A DNA stretch of 14,396 nucleotides from Bacteroidota bacterium (GTDB lineage Bacteria > Bacteroidota > Ignavibacteria > UBA10030 > UBA8401), in NCBI GenBank assembly GCA_025355705.1, contig JANXZD010000243.1, positions 1-14,396 of the forward strand, given 5' to 3'. The position numbers were made by a program, and so were the translations under genes. The notes under the pieces are model-generated. The model worked only from the letters and a program-made list of their open reading frames with translations. It was not told the DNA's origin and searched no databases. Positions 8,109 through 14,141 of the stretch are shown piece by piece (the stretch's first letter is position 1; every line of letters begins with the position of its first letter).

Positions 8109-8635
8109 AAAGGATTTTCATTGTTCTCATAGTGCTGATGGCAATGCTGGGATGCGCAGAAAAAGTCAGACCTTCCGTACTTAGCGGTGTCTCGAGTACA
8201 CAGCTCCCGACCCAGGAAAGCTGGAATTCCACGATCACCTTTTCCGATTCAGGAATTGTAAAAGCGATAATAAAAGCAGGACATATCTACGCTTTCGACA
8301 ATTCGCGCACCACATATATGGATTCCGGAGTGGTGATTGATTTCTTTGACGAGTTTGGAAAACATACAACAGTATTAACATCACATCGTGGATCTGTTGA
8401 CGAAGGAACAAACAATCTTGAAGCGATCGGAAATGTTATTGTTACTTCGGATAGTGGAACTGTGGTGAAGACAGAGAAGATGTTTTGGGCCAATGCAAAA
8501 CAACTTATCTATTCACCTGAATTTGTTCATATCACTTCACCAACGGAAGATCTGCAGGGAACCGGTTTTGAATCAGACCATAATCTGCGGAACTATCGGA
8601 TCTTCAAAGTAACCGGAACTGCGGAGCGAAAGTGA
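8105..8635 (+). CDS. lptC: LPS export protein LptC, predicted lipoprotein form
   Basis: LptC is the periplasmic link between the LptB2FG transporter and the LptA bridge. The 176-residue protein starts at GTG 8105, overlapping kdsD. Its N-terminus MKRIFIVLIVLMAMLGC is a signal peptide ending in a lipobox (MLGC, Cys17), so it is probably acylated rather than held by the uncleaved helix of E. coli LptC. The LptC fold shows as repeated short strands: IIKAGHIYAFDNSRTTYMDS, GVVIDFFDEFGKHTTVLTSH, then NNLEAIGNVIVTSDSGTVVK, WANAKQLIYSPEFVHIT and the ending GTGFESDHNLRNYRIFKVTG. GTGFESD-type endings are typical of the family. The place beside lptA and lptB supports the call. Cys17 is followed by Ala; under E. 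coli Lol rules that would not retain it in the inner membrane, but those rules may not hold here. Confidence 0.92.
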   Translation: MKRIFIVLIVLMAMLGCAEKVRPSVLSGVSSTQLPTQESWNSTITFSDSGIVKAIIKAGHIYAFDNSRTTYMDSGVVIDFFDEFGKHTTVLTSHRGSVDEGTNNLEAIGNVIVTSDSGTVVKTEKMFWANAKQLIYSPEFVHITSPTEDLQGTGFESDHNLRNYRIFKVTGTAERK

Positions 8636-9999
8636 GTGGAATGTTTCTCAAATTTTTTTCCGTCGAAAATTTACAAGAGGTGAAATTCCTATTCCAACGA
8701 TGGAATCTGTGTGAGGGAAAGGGGCAGGGGGGATGTAGAAAATATAAGATGATGGTCATGATGATGTTCGCAGTTGCTGGTTTATCATTTTCACAGCAAT
8801 CCAATCTCATCATCCTTCAAAATGCAGATGAATTTGCAGGAAAACGATTAGAGAATGGTGAAGATATTCGAGAGTTGACCGGTAATGTCAATTTCCGACA
8901 GGGCGATGCAAGGGTTTGGTGTGATAAAGCGATCCAATTCATCAATCGAAATGAAGTTGAGTTGATTGGAAATGTTAAGGTCGTCAGGGATACAGTAACA
9001 CTCACCTCGAAACATGGTCGCTATTATGGAAATCTTCATAAAGCGGATGGTGAAGGAAATGTTAAACTAAAAACTCCGCATGTGACATTGTATGCAGATA
9101 TTGGAACATATTACCTGGATGAAAAGCGCGCTTTCTTCCAACGCAATGTAAAAGTGGTCGATTCATCTTCCATTATTTATTGTGAGCAATTGACCTATTA
9201 TGAGAAGCAGAGAAAATCCGAAGCGGTCTTGAATGTTCGGATTGTCACCCCAAATGATAATGTGACAATGTTCGGGAATTATCTGATCCATTCCGATTCG
9301 ACGCGGTACAGTAAAATGACCGAAAATCCGCGCATGATCCAGATCGATACGACGGATAAAGGAGAGATCGACACACTTGCAATAAAAAGTATGGTGATGG
9401 AGGCATTCGATGATTCCACGAAGAAGATGATCATCAAAGATAGTGTTGTTATTGTTCGCGGTGGATTAGCTGCACGAAGCGGATTAGTAAAATATTTCCG
9501 ACAAGATGAGATGATTGAACTCTATTACAATCCGATTGTTTGGTATCAGGAAAATCAAGTTACCGGGGATACAATTTTTTTATCGTTGGAAAAGAATCGA
9601 TTGAAAACAGCGTCGATACGAACGCGAGCGTTTGTTCTTTCACAAAGTGACAGTACGTTCCCGAATCGGTACAATCAACTGACTGGGCGGACCATACGAA
9701 TGACATTCAAAGAGAATAAATTACAGGAAACATTTGTTGAAAGAAACGCAATCAGTCTGTATTTTCTGTATAATGATTCCACAGGGAACGGTGTCAATAA
9801 AACAAGTGGCGATGCTATTACTATGAAATTTGATGCCGGTAAACCGAACACGATCTATATCATAAAAGGAATCGAAGGTTCATTTTATCCGGAAAATTTT
9901 CTTGTGAAAGATGAAACGATGTACAATTTGGACGGATTTCTCTTGCGAAACGACAGGCCAAAGTTCTCGACGATATTTCCGACAAAACCAAAATTATGA
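8632..9999 (+). CDS. lptA: Long OstA/LptA-like LPS transport protein
   Basis: This is a periplasmic OstA-family protein that should form the LPS-conducting bridge between inner and outer membrane. The longest frame starts at GTG 8632 (GTGA overlap with lptC) and encodes 455 residues, but the first 39 codons are G-rich and look non-coding. A signal peptide (MMVMMMFAVAGLSFSQQ) starts at ATG 8749, which I think as likely a start; GTG 8680 is a third option. The mature protein is built from repeated OstA strands, for example ADEFAGKR, ELTGNVNFRQGDARVWCDKA, EVELIGNVKVVRD, YGNLHKADGEGNVKL and RAFFQRNVKVVDSSSIIYCE. It has far more repeats than the ~185-residue E. coli LptA and resembles the long Bacteroidota OstA-like proteins. 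It has no LptD barrel. Its stop overlaps lptB in ATGA (9996-9999). Confidence 0.88.
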   Translation: MSGMFLKFFSVENLQEVKFLFQRWNLCEGKGQGGCRKYKMMVMMMFAVAGLSFSQQSNLIILQNADEFAGKRLENGEDIRELTGNVNFRQGDARVWCDKAIQFINRNEVELIGNVKVVRDTVTLTSKHGRYYGNLHKADGEGNVKLKTPHVTLYADIGTYYLDEKRAFFQRNVKVVDSSSIIYCEQLTYYEKQRKSEAVLNVRIVTPNDNVTMFGNYLIHSDSTRYSKMTENPRMIQIDTTDKGEIDTLAIKSMVMEAFDDSTKKMIIKDSVVIVRGGLAARSGLVKYFRQDEMIELYYNPIVWYQENQVTGDTIFLSLEKNRLKTASIRTRAFVLSQSDSTFPNRYNQLTGRTIRMTFKENKLQETFVERNAISLYFLYNDSTGNGVNKTSGDAITMKFDAGKPNTIYIIKGIEGSFYPENFLVKDETMYNLDGFLLRNDRPKFSTIFPTKPKL

Positions 10000-10760
10000 T
10001 TGAGCATTCAATACAACCGAAATCCCAATTGATCCTTCGTGCAGAACACCTTGTAAAAAAATACAAGAAAAGAGCTGTTGTTGATGATGTTTCAGTATCT
10101 GTTGGTCAGGGCGAAATTGTTGGATTGCTCGGTCCAAATGGCGCCGGGAAATCAACGACATTTTATATGATCGTAGGAATGATCAGCCCAAATATGGGGA
10201 AGGTTTTTTTGGATGAAAAAAATATTACAAAACTGCCGATGTATAAACGTGCTCGTGCGGGAGTTGGATATTTGACTCAAGAAGCATCGGTCTTCCGAAC
10301 AATGAGTGTGCGCGATAACATTCTTTCTGTTTTGCAGATGACGAAATTTTCATCTAAAGAACAGAACGTGAGGACGGATAAATTGCTGGAAGAATTTGGC
10401 CTTGCTCATATCGCGAAAAGCAAAGGCTTTATGCTCTCTGGTGGTGAGCGGCGAAGGACAGAGATCGCAAGAGCAATGGCGACCGATCCAAAATTTATTC
10501 TTCTGGATGAGCCGTTTGCGGGGATCGATCCGATAGCAGTGGAAGATATTATGGAGATCGTAAAACAATTGAAGTTCCGCAATATTGGTGTTTTGATCAC
10601 CGATCACAATGTGCACGAAACGCTTTCGATCACAGATCGTTCCTATCTTTTATTTGAAGGAAAAATACTAAAAGCGGGAAGTGCTGAAGAATTGGCGAAT
10701 GATCCGGAAGCGAGAAGATTATACTTGGGCGAAGGATTTAAATTAGACAGATATGAATAA
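9996..10760 (+). CDS. lptB: LPS export ABC transporter ATP-binding protein LptB
   Basis: This is the cytoplasmic ATPase of the LptB2FG complex, which extracts LPS from the inner membrane and pushes it along the LptC-LptA bridge. All nucleotide-binding motifs are present: Walker A GPNGAGKST (46-54), Q-loop Gln95 in GYLTQEASVF, signature LSGGERRRTEIARAMA (147-162), Walker B FILLDEPFAGIDP (167-179) with catalytic Glu172, and the switch His204 in ITDHNVHETL. The LSGGERRR signature and the DEPFAGIDP-to-TDHNVHE stretch are hallmarks of LptB among ABC ATPases. The 254 residues run about 10-15 longer than E. coli LptB, mainly at the N-terminus. The gene overlaps lptA by four bases. The permeases LptF and LptG are not in the window and must be encoded elsewhere, as is common. 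Confidence 0.96.
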   Translation: MIEHSIQPKSQLILRAEHLVKKYKKRAVVDDVSVSVGQGEIVGLLGPNGAGKSTTFYMIVGMISPNMGKVFLDEKNITKLPMYKRARAGVGYLTQEASVFRTMSVRDNILSVLQMTKFSSKEQNVRTDKLLEEFGLAHIAKSKGFMLSGGERRRTEIARAMATDPKFILLDEPFAGIDPIAVEDIMEIVKQLKFRNIGVLITDHNVHETLSITDRSYLLFEGKILKAGSAEELANDPEARRLYLGEGFKLDRYE

Positions 10761-10812
10761 ATTTTAAAAACACTGAACGACATAAGTCACATAGTTTTGA
10801 ATAAGGAGTATT

Positions 10813-11829
10813 ATGGTAGTTGTTGTAGAACAAAATGCAACAGAAAAAGATATCGAAGGAATAATCAGGATCTTAAATGATTTCGGATTTGATGTACACC
10901 GTTCAACAGGTGTTAATCAAACAGTACTGGGAGCGATCGGCGTAAAACCGGATTTTGATACAAGGCAAGTTGAAGTATTGCCGGGAGTTGCCCATGCATA
11001 TCGTATCACCGAACCATATAAACTTGCGAGCCGCTCGTTCAGACAAGAAAAAAGTGTTTTTAAATTTAAGAACTGCGAAATTGGCGGAGATTCAATTGTT
11101 GTCATGGCTGGTCCATGTTCCGTTGAAAATGAAAAACAGATATTCACGGTTGCCGAATGTGTTGCAAAAGTAGGAGCAAAATTTCTGCGAGGCGGTGCAT
11201 TCAAACCACGTTCGTCACCGTATGCATTTCAAGGTCTTGGTGAAGAAGGATTGAAATTAATGCGTCGTGCGGCGGATGAATTTGGTCTTCTCGTGATCTC
11301 CGAAGCAATGGACAGCAATCAGATCGAAGTGGTGGAACAATATTCCGATATCATTCAAATTGGCGCGCGAAATATGCAGAATTATAACTTTCTGCGTGAA
11401 TTGGGGAAATCATCAAAGCCGGTGATGCTTAAGCGCGGTCTTTCCGCAACATTTGAAGAATGGCTGATGTCGGCAGAATACATTCTTTCCGGTGGCAATC
11501 AACAAGTGATGATGTGCGAACGAGGAATCCGAACGTTTGAAACAGCGACCCGCAATACGATGGATATCAGTGCAATTCCGGTAATTCATGCAAAAAGTCA
11601 TTTGCCGATCATTGCCGATCCTTCTCATGGAATCGGTATTCGTGATAAAGTGATTCCAATGGCACGCGCTGCTGTTGCCGCAGGTGCCGATGGAATTATT
11701 GTTGAGGTGCATAACGATCCGGATCATGCAAAGTCAGATGGGGCTCAATCATTGTACCCCAATCAGTTTGAAGAAATGATGAAACAGATCCGAGTTATTG
11801 CAGAAGCAATTGGCAGAAAAATAGCGTAA
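10813..11829 (+). CDS. aroF: 3-deoxy-7-phosphoheptulonate (DAHP) synthase, type I-beta with regulatory domain
   Basis: This enzyme catalyses the first shikimate-pathway step, condensing PEP and erythrose 4-phosphate to DAHP (EC 2.5.1.54). Residues 1-80 form a ferredoxin-like, ACT-related regulatory domain. Residues 85-338 form the barrel: VVMAGPCSVENEKQI (97-110), GGAFKPRSSPYAFQGLG (127-143), QIGARNMQNYNFL, LKRGLSATFEEW, IADPSHGIGI and EVHNDPDHAKSDG. Cys102, His272, Glu298 and Asp309 fall at the metal-ligand positions known for the Thermotoga maritima enzyme, which also has 338 residues and is inhibited by Tyr and Phe through this N-terminal domain. Similar feedback is therefore likely here. 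AAGGAG at 10803-10808 fixes the ATG start. It is followed by tyrA. The symbol aroF is used in the broad Bacillus/Thermotoga sense. Confidence 0.95.
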   Translation: MVVVVEQNATEKDIEGIIRILNDFGFDVHRSTGVNQTVLGAIGVKPDFDTRQVEVLPGVAHAYRITEPYKLASRSFRQEKSVFKFKNCEIGGDSIVVMAGPCSVENEKQIFTVAECVAKVGAKFLRGGAFKPRSSPYAFQGLGEEGLKLMRRAADEFGLLVISEAMDSNQIEVVEQYSDIIQIGARNMQNYNFLRELGKSSKPVMLKRGLSATFEEWLMSAEYILSGGNQQVMMCERGIRTFETATRNTMDISAIPVIHAKSHLPIIADPSHGIGIRDKVIPMARAAVAAGADGIIVEVHNDPDHAKSDGAQSLYPNQFEEMMKQIRVIAEAIGRKIA

Positions 11830-11840
11830 TTGAAAAATTT

Positions 11841-11908
11841 CTCGCAAAGTCGCTAAGACACAAAGAATATTTTTTTGCACCGTAACGACTTTGCGAGAGT
11901 AGTTTTTT
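11841..11908. repeat. Inverted repeat with 8-base CGCAAAGA-type units, possible terminator
   Basis: A perfect 12-bp inverted repeat, CTCGCAAAGTCG (11841-11852) and CGACTTTGCGAG (11886-11897), fills the spacer between DAHP synthase and tyrA. The left arm continues as three near-tandem 8-base units: CGCAAAGT, CGCTAAGA and CACAAAGA (11843-11866). The loop holds a T7 run, and a T6 run follows the right arm at 11903-11908, so it could act as an intrinsic terminator or attenuating hairpin ahead of tyrA. From memory, CGCAAAGA-type runs are dispersed repeats in many environmental FCB-group genomes; copies cannot be counted here. Confidence 0.7.
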
Positions 11909-11918
11909 AGAGTGAACA

Positions 11919-13001
11919 ATGAATATTACCATTATTGGTCTTGGTGTTATCGGCGGATCTCTTGGACTTGCAATTAAGCAGACCGATCCGACCATTACGG
12001 TAACAGGATTCGACAGCGTTGAACACATCGATTCCGCGCTCCACCGTGATGCCATCGATTTTGGATCGATCTCTCTTCCGTCGTTGCTCCACGATGCCGA
12101 TATTATTTTCCTCTGTACACCGGTACATGCAATAATCGAATTATTGCCGACCATTGCTACATATTGCAAACGATCTGCAATCATCACAGATGTTGGCAGC
12201 ACGAAATCAGAAATTGCGAATGCTGCAAAAAAGATATTTCGTCTCAATGGAATATTTATCGGCGGACATCCAATGGCAGGTTCTGAAGGAAAAGGGATCG
12301 AATTTGCCGATGCGCTCTTGTTCCAAAATGCTACGTATGTGTTGTGCGCTGATAATTCGCAAAAGAGAAAGATCACCAAGCTTACAACCTTGCTTCATTC
12401 CATCGGTGCGCGCGTTTTATTCCTTTCAGCAAAAGACCACGATACGATCGCTGCTACAATTAGTCATCTTCCGCAATTGATCGCGGTTGCCATGATGAAT
12501 ATGGTGGAGCAGAAGAACAAAAAGCATCCAGAATTTTTGCAACTCGCCGCCGGAGGATTTCGTGATATAACGCGCATTGCATCCAGTCCGTACGCCATGT
12601 GGAATGATATACTTGCAAGTAATTCTGTTGAGATCAGAAATGCGGTCAAAGAATTTTCTTCATTGCTTTCTCAATTTGGAAAAGATCTGCAATCATCATC
12701 GCGCCGAAATTCATTTGAGCAACGATTTCGCAATGCAAAGACTGTGCGCGATGCCATTCCGAAAAACTCCAAAGGATTTCTTCAGCCCGTACACGATATT
12801 TTCGTTTCCGTTGATGATAAGCCCGGTGTATTATCTTTGATAACCACCGCATTGTATAAGGCAAACATCAACATCAAAGATATGGAACTATTGAAGATCA
12901 GAGAAGGACGGGGAGGAACGTTTCGATTATCATTTGAGACAAAACAGGATGCCGAACTTGCAAAAACAGTGTTGAAGAAAAAGGACATTACAACGATTTA
13001 A
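11919..13001 (+). CDS. tyrA: Prephenate dehydrogenase with C-terminal ACT domain
   Basis: This enzyme oxidatively decarboxylates prephenate to 4-hydroxyphenylpyruvate in tyrosine synthesis. The N-terminal Rossmann domain opens with IIGLGVIGGSLG (5-16); the dinucleotide motif ends without a clear phosphate-binding Arg (VTGFD at 28-32), which fits NAD preference. Substrate-site motifs are IITDVGSTKSEI (88-99), GGHPMAGSEGKGIEFA (115-130) and SHLPQLIAVAM (182-192), with GGFRDITRIASSPYAMW (212-228) in the helical dimerisation domain. A C-terminal ACT domain lies at about 291-357 (HDIFVSVDDKPGVLSLIT, then INIKDMELLKIRE), suggesting amino-acid control, probably by tyrosine. The 360 residues match the Gram-positive-like TyrA-ACT form, with no fused chorismate mutase. 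An arogenate specificity cannot be excluded. The ribosome site is weak, and the spacer upstream carries a large hairpin. Confidence 0.93.
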   Translation: MNITIIGLGVIGGSLGLAIKQTDPTITVTGFDSVEHIDSALHRDAIDFGSISLPSLLHDADIIFLCTPVHAIIELLPTIATYCKRSAIITDVGSTKSEIANAAKKIFRLNGIFIGGHPMAGSEGKGIEFADALLFQNATYVLCADNSQKRKITKLTTLLHSIGARVLFLSAKDHDTIAATISHLPQLIAVAMMNMVEQKNKKHPEFLQLAAGGFRDITRIASSPYAMWNDILASNSVEIRNAVKEFSSLLSQFGKDLQSSSRRNSFEQRFRNAKTVRDAIPKNSKGFLQPVHDIFVSVDDKPGVLSLITTALYKANINIKDMELLKIREGRGGTFRLSFETKQDAELAKTVLKKKDITTI

Positions 13002-13026
13002 GAAATGTCTTTAATTGAAAAATGCC

Positions 13027-13112
13027 GTCACGCCGAATCACGAAGTGATCCCTTCGGGACTTGTTTCGGCATCTATTGAATTTTGAACAATGCTGACATA
13101 TGTCAGCATGAC
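13027..13112. repeat. Composite palindromic spacer element with imperfect terminal inverted repeats
   Basis: The spacer after tyrA is almost entirely palindromic. The ends are imperfect 10-bp inverted repeats: GTCACGCCGA (13027-13036) and, on the other strand, GTCATGCTGA (13112-13103). The left half folds on paper as a cloverleaf: stem GCCGAA/TTCGGC (13032-13037 with 13065-13070) enclosing two adjacent hairpins, TCAC-GAA-GTGA and TCCC-TTC-GGGA. The right half is a perfect 20-bp palindrome at 13090-13109, half-site ATGCTGACAT. No T-run follows, so it is a poor terminator. It resembles the dispersed GTCATGCTGA...TTTCAGCATC-type elements I remember from FCB-group genomes. Confidence 0.75.
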
Positions 13113-13134
13113 AAATTTATAAGGTGTATTGAGA

Positions 13135-13644
13135 ATGACATATGACGAACCATTGAGTTACCAGCCGCCAAAGAGATCCCGTTTTGTTACTAATCTTGCA
13201 TTATTTTCGATCATGGTGGGAATTTTTCTGATCTTTCAGAACATTTCGAATCTGATGACGACTAATTCATTGGAGAACAGTCCGGAATACCGGATGGCTC
13301 AACAAATGATGCCGTCAATGACCGTCTCTCCAACGGCTACAATATTCGAAATACTTTTACAATTTGCAGGTATCATTGCGTCGATCGGTCTGTTTATCCG
13401 GCGGAATTGGGGAAGGATCTCGTATATGGTTCTATTGTCAGTGATAACGGTATGGGAAATTGTTTCAAGTGTTCAGTCGTATCTCTCCCTCTCCAAATAT
13501 TTACAGGGATTCGGAATGGAAAGCTCTCTTAACCTTTTGATCTTTGGAAATATCCTTGCACTTGGAATCAATATTTATCTGATCTGGAAATTATCTACGA
13601 AAGAAGTAAGAGATGAATTTCAGCAGCAAAAAAATATTGATTGA
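13135..13644 (+). CDS. Four-helix membrane protein of unknown function
   Basis: I do not recognise this family. The 169-residue product has a short polar N-terminus (YDEPLSYQPPKRSRF) and four predicted membrane helices at about 18-40, 68-88, 94-114 and 131-152. A Met-rich polar loop (MAQQMMPSMTVSP, about 54-66) separates helices 1 and 2. The tail is charged (STKEVRDEFQQQKNID). A double Arg before helix 3 (FIRRNWGRISY) suggests a cytoplasmic turn there, which would place both termini in the cytoplasm. There is no signal peptide or enzymatic motif. I choose the ATG at 13135 because AAGGTG sits nine bases before it; a TTG at 13129 would add two residues. It stands alone between a palindromic element and a strong terminator, so it is probably transcribed alone. 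Confidence 0.75.
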   Translation: MTYDEPLSYQPPKRSRFVTNLALFSIMVGIFLIFQNISNLMTTNSLENSPEYRMAQQMMPSMTVSPTATIFEILLQFAGIIASIGLFIRRNWGRISYMVLLSVITVWEIVSSVQSYLSLSKYLQGFGMESSLNLLIFGNILALGINIYLIWKLSTKEVRDEFQQQKNID

Positions 13645-13658
13645 TCATCGTAATTAAA

Positions 13659-13697
13659 ATAAACCCCTGATATCGTTAATAGGTATCAGGGGTTTAT
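13659..13697. terminator. Bidirectional terminator between convergent genes
   Basis: A perfect 14-bp inverted repeat, ATAAACCCCTGATA (13659-13672) and TATCAGGGGTTTAT (13684-13697), has an 11-base loop. An A-rich stretch lies on its left and T-rich sequence on its right, so it can end transcription from both directions. It lies between the plus-strand membrane-protein gene and the minus-strand zinc-ribbon gene. Confidence 0.88.
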
Positions 13698-13716
13698 AGT
13701 TTTAAATACTAACGGG

Positions 13717-13998
13717 TTATTCTTTCTTTGCAGGAGCACTTGTCGTCGTTGTTTCAGCTGCAGGCTTTGCTTCGGTTTTCTTTTCTGCAGTCGGCGGCGC
13801 TTCTTTTTTCTCACCATTGCTTTTGTAATCTGTTTGGTAGAACCCGCTCCCTTTAAATATTACTCCGCCGCCACCGATGAGACGCACAAGAGTGTCCTTA
13901 CCGCATTTCGGGCATTTTATCAGCATTGGATCTTTCATCGACTGCACTTCTTCAAATAAAATTCCGCAGTGAGAGCATTTGTAATCGTATGTAGGCAT
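13717..13998 (-). CDS. FmdB-family zinc-ribbon protein with charged low-complexity tail
   Basis: This is a small FmdB/CxxC_CxxC_SSSS-family protein of 93 residues. The N-terminal zinc ribbon (1-52) has MPTYDYKCSHCG (Cys8, Cys11) and LIKCPKCGK (Cys29, Cys32), then the typical LVRLIGGGGVIFKGSGFYQTDY ending. Relatives are called putative regulatory proteins after FmdB, but their biochemical role is not established, and I give no gene symbol. From about residue 60 the chain turns into a Lys/Glu/Pro/Ala/Thr tail (for example EKKTEAKPAAETTTTSAPAK) that is probably disordered. Tails of this kind are seen in other family members. The gene is convergent with the upstream membrane-protein gene across the strong terminator. 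The aminotransferase gene lies upstream on the same strand, across a repeat-rich spacer. Confidence 0.92.
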   Translation of the reverse strand: MPTYDYKCSHCGILFEEVQSMKDPMLIKCPKCGKDTLVRLIGGGGVIFKGSGFYQTDYKSNGEKKEAPPTAEKKTEAKPAAETTTTSAPAKKE

Positions 13999-14015
13999 AA
14001 GAACAATTTTTAATT

Positions 14016-14036
14016 AACAATGAACAAATAACAATT
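14016..14036. repeat. Three near-tandem AACAATN-type heptamers
   Basis: AACAATG, AACAAAT and AACAATT follow each other directly, 18-38 bases upstream of the zinc-ribbon start on the minus strand. Similar AACAAT-rich sequence occurs before the cyclophilin gene (3028-3046). This may be simple low-complexity spacer sequence, and a promoter role cannot be shown. Confidence 0.4.
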
Positions 14037-14055
14037 AGAAGAAATTTAAAAAACT

Positions 14056-14122
14056 CAGTCATTGCTTCGGTTGCTTCCTACCCAACTATGTCGGTCAGGC
14101 GGGTGCTTCCTCGTAATGACTG
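14056..14122. repeat. Dispersed-type palindromic element with CAGTCATTGC ends
   Basis: The ends are inverted: CAGTCATTGC (14056-14065) and GTAATGACTG (14113-14122), matching at 9 of 10 positions with a G-T as the exception. Inside are two direct copies differing at one base, GGTTGCTTCCT (14069-14079) and GGGTGCTTCCT (14101-14111). The pattern is like the GTCATTGCGAG...CTCGCAATGAC spacer elements I recall from many environmental bacteria. It lies between the aminotransferase stop and the zinc-ribbon gene; no gene is visible in this spacer. Confidence 0.65.
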
Positions 14123-14141
14123 TCTATTTTTGAGATAGCTT

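Noticed and set aside
8727..8732. G6 run as a phase-variation switch for lptA
   Set aside because: Six bases is short for slippage, the run may lie outside the true coding region, and lptA is expected to be essential. No other contingency features are present.
10792..10799. TAGTTTTG resembling the Bacteroidota -7 promoter motif TAnnTTTG upstream of DAHP synthase
   Set aside because: It lies only 4 bases before the AAGGAG ribosome site, so a transcript starting there would begin inside that site, and no TTG is found at the expected -33 distance.
11795..12379. 194-residue open frame on the minus strand across the DAHP synthase end and tyrA
   Set aside because: It covers the motif-rich Rossmann domain of tyrA in antisense, crosses the hairpin spacer, and has no family features.
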